Shown here: in pieces, positions 61,390 to 64,000 of the stretch
How the letters are laid out: every line of letters starts with the position of its first letter
How positions within the stretch are numbered: the stretch's first letter is position 1
Assembly: GCA_046351455.1 (NCBI GenBank)
Contig: JAXLYM010000023.1
Coordinates: forward strand, 1-64,000
Reading direction: 5' to 3'
From: JADJRH01 sp046351455
GTDB lineage: Bacteria; Myxococcota_A; Polyangia; Polyangiales; Polyangiaceae
DNA: 64,000 nucleotides
Position numbers and translations under genes: made by a program
The notes under the pieces: generated by a model
The model's input: only the letters and a program-made list of their open reading frames with translations
Told to the model about the DNA's origin: nothing
The model's database searches: none

Positions 61390-62484
61390 ATGGCTCGGGA
61401 CCGGACGATCGGCAGCAGGGGAGTCGTGGTCGCGGCGCTCGCGACGGCGTTCGCGGTCTGTGCGGGGACGGCGCGCGCCGGGGATCCTTCGCCCTCGGAC
61501 AAGGCCCTCGCAGAGACGTTGTTCCAGGCCGGCCGCAAGCTCATCTCCGACGGCAAAGTGGCGGAGGGCTGCGAGAAGCTGGAGTCCAGCCAGCGCCTGG
61601 AGCCGAAGACTGGCACTCTGCTCAACCTGGCTCTCTGTCACGAGCAGCTCGACAAGACCGCGAGCGCGTGGGCCGAGATGATCGAGGTCGGCTCGCAGGC
61701 CGCGCGCCTCAAGCAGGACGACCGCGTCGCCTTCGCGAAGGAGCGCGTCGCGGCGCTCGAAAAGCGGCTGTCCCGGGTGACCATCACGACGCGGCGGAAG
61801 GAACCCAACGCGGTCATCTTGCTCGACGGCAAGCCGCTGGACCCGTCCGCCCTCGGCCTCGCGGTGCCGATGGATCCGGGCCTCCACGCGATCGACGCGA
61901 CGATCCAGGGCAAGGAGGTCTACCACATCACGGTGAAGGTCGCGCCCGGCCCCGCGTCGCAGACGGTGGAGCTGCCGGAGCTCTCGTTGACGGGCCCTGT
62001 CGAGACGGCGGCCCCGACGGCCTCTTCGGCTCCGACCGCGACGGGGAGCGCGCCTGTCGGGACGGGGAGCGCGCCTGTCGCGACTGCCATGCAGACAGGG
62101 ACGGCGGGCCCCTCGGCGCCTCCGCCGAGCGGGGGAGGGGGCTTGTTCGTGGGCGGCATCGTGGCGACGTCGGCCGGCGTGATCGGGCTCGCGGTGGGCG
62201 GCGTCTTCGGCGGACTGGCCTTCTCCAAAGAGGGAGAGGCGAACAAGATCTGCCCCGACAAGACGTGCCCCGATCAAGCGGGCGTCGACATGCACAAAGA
62301 AGCGAACGGCCTCGCGACGATCTCCACCGTGGGATTCGCCGCGGGCATCGCGGTGGCCGGCGCGGGCCTGACGATGCTCCTCCTCTCGCGCAGCAGCGAC
62401 CCGAAGAAGACGGGCGCCCGCCCCTGGCTCACGCCGGTGGCCACTCCATCGTCCGCGGGATTCGCGGCCGGCGGCTCGTTCTAG
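61390..62484 (+). CDS. Secreted TPR-like/PEGA-like protein next to a Ser/Thr kinase
   Basis: This is a 364-aa protein, starting at the ATG at 61390. The signal peptide ends in GTARA-GD (about 30). A TPR-like pair (about 36-130) contains ETLFQAGRKLISDGKVAEGC, then CEKLESSQRLEPKTGTLLNL. A small beta domain (VTITTRRKEPNAVILLDGKP, then VPMDPGLHAIDAT, about 135-210) resembles PEGA. After a Thr/Ala-rich linker two hydrophobic helices (GGIVATSAGVIGLAVGGVFG, about 255-280, and TVGFAAGIAVAGAGLTMLLL) anchor the end. Such proteins accompany Pkn2-type kinases in Polyangiales and probably work with them at the envelope. Confidence 0.82.
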   Translation: MARDRTIGSRGVVVAALATAFAVCAGTARAGDPSPSDKALAETLFQAGRKLISDGKVAEGCEKLESSQRLEPKTGTLLNLALCHEQLDKTASAWAEMIEVGSQAARLKQDDRVAFAKERVAALEKRLSRVTITTRRKEPNAVILLDGKPLDPSALGLAVPMDPGLHAIDATIQGKEVYHITVKVAPGPASQTVELPELSLTGPVETAAPTASSAPTATGSAPVGTGSAPVATAMQTGTAGPSAPPPSGGGGLFVGGIVATSAGVIGLAVGGVFGGLAFSKEGEANKICPDKTCPDQAGVDMHKEANGLATISTVGFAAGIAVAGAGLTMLLLSRSSDPKKTGARPWLTPVATPSSAGFAAGGSF

Positions 62485-62491
62485 GGCCCCA

Positions 62492-64000
62492 TCAGGGCTT
62501 GAGCCCGACCACGTGCTGGTGCTTGTCGACGAAGGCGTACGCGCCGTTGCCGACCGTGCCGTAGCCCTCGTCGCCCCAGCAATAGACCTTGCCGGCAGAG
62601 GTGCGCGCGCACACCGTGCCGTAGCCGGCTCCCATCTCCACGACGCCCGTGAGGCCGTCCACCTTCGTCGGCGTGTCGACCTCTGCGAGGTTGCCTGTCG
62701 CCGCGCCGCCGCTCTCGTTCTGGCCCCAACAATACACGTCCCCGTTCGCGGCCATGAACGCGCACACCGTGCCCGTCGCGGTGAGCACCACGTCCTCCGC
62801 GCCCATCAGGCCGACCGCCTGCGGGGCGTACGTGCTCTGCGGAGCGGGCTTTCCGAGCTCCCGGCTCCCGTTCCAGCCCCAGCAGTAGACTGCGCCGTTC
62901 GACGTGTGGACTCCGCACGTGGTGGAGCCGTTCGTCGCCATCGCGTGGACGTCGCTCCACACCTTGGTCGGCGTCGTGACCGGGTCCGTGTTCGTGGGCA
63001 CGCCGACCTGGCCGTAGTCGTTCTGGCCCCAACAATAACCGTCTCCGCCGTCCGCCGTCCACGCACAGGCCGTGTTCCCGTTCGCGTCCTTCGTGATGCC
63101 CGCGGCCCCGGTGAACGCCAGCGCGCCGCCCGAAGCCGCCCAGACGTCGTTCAAGCCGAAGAAGCCGTGATCGTTCGCGCCGGCGTTCCAGCCCCACACG
63201 ACGACCTGGCCGTCCACGGTGAGGCCGAGATCGTGGCTCGCGCCCGGATAGGCCTCCTGCATCATCGTGTTCGTCTCCATCGCCCCGAGAACGAAGCCGT
63301 CCGTCGGCATGGCCAGCTCGCTGACCAGATCGAGATCTCCGCCGTTCTTCACGTAGGCGCGCGGATCCTGGTAGTCGGCGCCGCCGAGCGTGAGATACAC
63401 GTCCGTCGAGGCCACCGACGCCGTCTGCGGAGAGGCGCCGTCGATCGCGAAGGCGGTGAGCGCTCCCCACCCGTCCATCACCCCGTCCGGGTGCACCACG
63501 CCCGCGGAATTCCGGCCCACCGCGAGCTTCGCCACGTTGTCGAGCGGGAGGAGATAGGGAGTCGTCACGAGCACGACCTCCCCGTTGCCGACCATCCCTC
63601 GGTCGTTCTCGCCCCAGCACTGGGCTCCTCCCTGGAGCGAGTGAATGCACCGGAAACCTTCCCCCACGTGGACGGACGCGGCCGTTCCGCTCGGAACGTC
63701 CCCGTCGGGAGAGGGGCTGTCCGGATCATCCCCGTTCACGCCGACCGCGCCGCACGCCACGGTGCCGTCCTGCAGCGCGCCGCAGATCATGTCGCCGCAC
63801 GCGATCTGGACCACGGCGCTCGGGAACGTCACGTCCACGGCGGTCGCCGTCTCGAACGTGGCCGCGGACACCCACTTCACGGAGCCGCCGTCGTAGAGGG
63901 CGAAGATCTTGTCGTTCTCGGCCAAATAATAGCCCCCGAGCGCGATCTGCTTCGCGTCGATGAAGTCCGGGATCTCCGTCGGGAGCGCCGCGTGGTTGCC
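62492..64000 (-). CDS. RCC1-repeat protein, N-terminus outside window
   Basis: The frame is open to base 64000, so the start lies to the right; a TTG at 63925 is internal. At least 502 residues carry RCC1 blades, each with a core such as AQCWGENDRGMVGNG, VVWGWNAGAND, YCWGQNDYGQVGVP, YCWGWNGSRELGKP and YCWGQNESGGAATG, ending YCWGDEGYGTVGNGAYAFVD. Pairs of Cys in each blade (CGVHTSNGAVYC, CAFMAANGDVYC) suggest disulfides and an extracytoplasmic place. The fold is a beta-propeller for protein binding; the ligand is unknown. It is convergent with the TPR-like gene (7-bp gap). Confidence 0.85.
   Translation of the reverse strand, partial: GNHAALPTEIPDFIDAKQIALGGYYLAENDKIFALYDGGSVKWVSAATFETATAVDVTFPSAVVQIACGDMICGALQDGTVACGAVGVNGDDPDSPSPDGDVPSGTAASVHVGEGFRCIHSLQGGAQCWGENDRGMVGNGEVVLVTTPYLLPLDNVAKLAVGRNSAGVVHPDGVMDGWGALTAFAIDGASPQTASVASTDVYLTLGGADYQDPRAYVKNGGDLDLVSELAMPTDGFVLGAMETNTMMQEAYPGASHDLGLTVDGQVVVWGWNAGANDHGFFGLNDVWAASGGALAFTGAAGITKDANGNTACAWTADGGDGYCWGQNDYGQVGVPTNTDPVTTPTKVWSDVHAMATNGSTTCGVHTSNGAVYCWGWNGSRELGKPAPQSTYAPQAVGLMGAEDVVLTATGTVCAFMAANGDVYCWGQNESGGAATGNLAEVDTPTKVDGLTGVVEMGAGYGTVCARTSAGKVYCWGDEGYGTVGNGAYAFVDKHQHVVGLKP

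Overview
The window is high-GC DNA (roughly 70% by eye), packed with Pkn2-type Ser/Thr kinases, receiver-PATAN proteins, Ala/Pro/Thr-rich linkers, lipoproteins with Gly/Thr-rich tails and RCC1-repeat proteins. This style points to a large-genome myxobacterium, most likely of the Polyangiales (inference from gene content, not a database match).

Layout. 1-9,100: two-component genes (a histidine kinase cut by the window edge; a minus-strand trio of pseudo-kinase, kinase and LuxR-type regulator), a band-7/SPFH protein, a Ser/Thr kinase and a receiver-PATAN-membrane-TPR protein. 9,285-13,926: a minus-strand peptide-transport operon made of an alpha/beta-hydrolase-like protein lacking its nucleophile, a natural fusion of an OppC-type permease with its substrate-binding protein, and an OppB-type permease. 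14,259-24,473: a MerR-like regulator, a stand-alone sigma region-4 protein, two lipoproteins, a small Fe-S protein, a beta-propeller protein, a GT-C-like membrane protein and a small conserved membrane protein. A palindromic repeat family is scattered through 9-23 kb, and one copy lies in frame inside the membrane-protein gene.

24,476-35,690: a genomic island bounded by two direct copies (about 1.07 kb each) of a PD-(D/E)XK Rpn-like nuclease gene. Inside are a gene of unknown function, a four-unit 44-bp repeat array, a low-GC TcmP/DUF5131 pair with its own consensus-like promoter and operator-like palindrome, an attC-like hairpin, an Mrr-type endonuclease, and McrB-McrC. This is a defence island, and the TcmP-DUF5131 pair next to modification-dependent nucleases is the best candidate for an undescribed system.

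36,350-50,790: a tract in which nearly every recognisable gene is broken by frameshifts: a glutathione S-transferase split by an IS3-like element, an uncharacterised protein, a nucleotidyltransferase, a PLP decarboxylase, a GH3-type amide synthetase, a B12-binding radical SAM protein, an MMPL exporter, an RCC1 lipoprotein and a c-type cytochrome. Start/stop overlaps between the broken genes survive, and G10 and G13 runs occur only here. The tract is therefore either a recently decayed biosynthetic cluster or badly polished sequence.

50,902-64,000: intact genes again: a TPR-dynamin GTPase, a metzincin-like lipoprotease, a glutamine amidotransferase, transketolase, a linker-only lipoprotein, a small membrane protein, a Ser/Thr kinase with its usual TPR-like partner, and an RCC1-repeat protein running off the right edge. 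I saw no rRNA, tRNA or CRISPR array.
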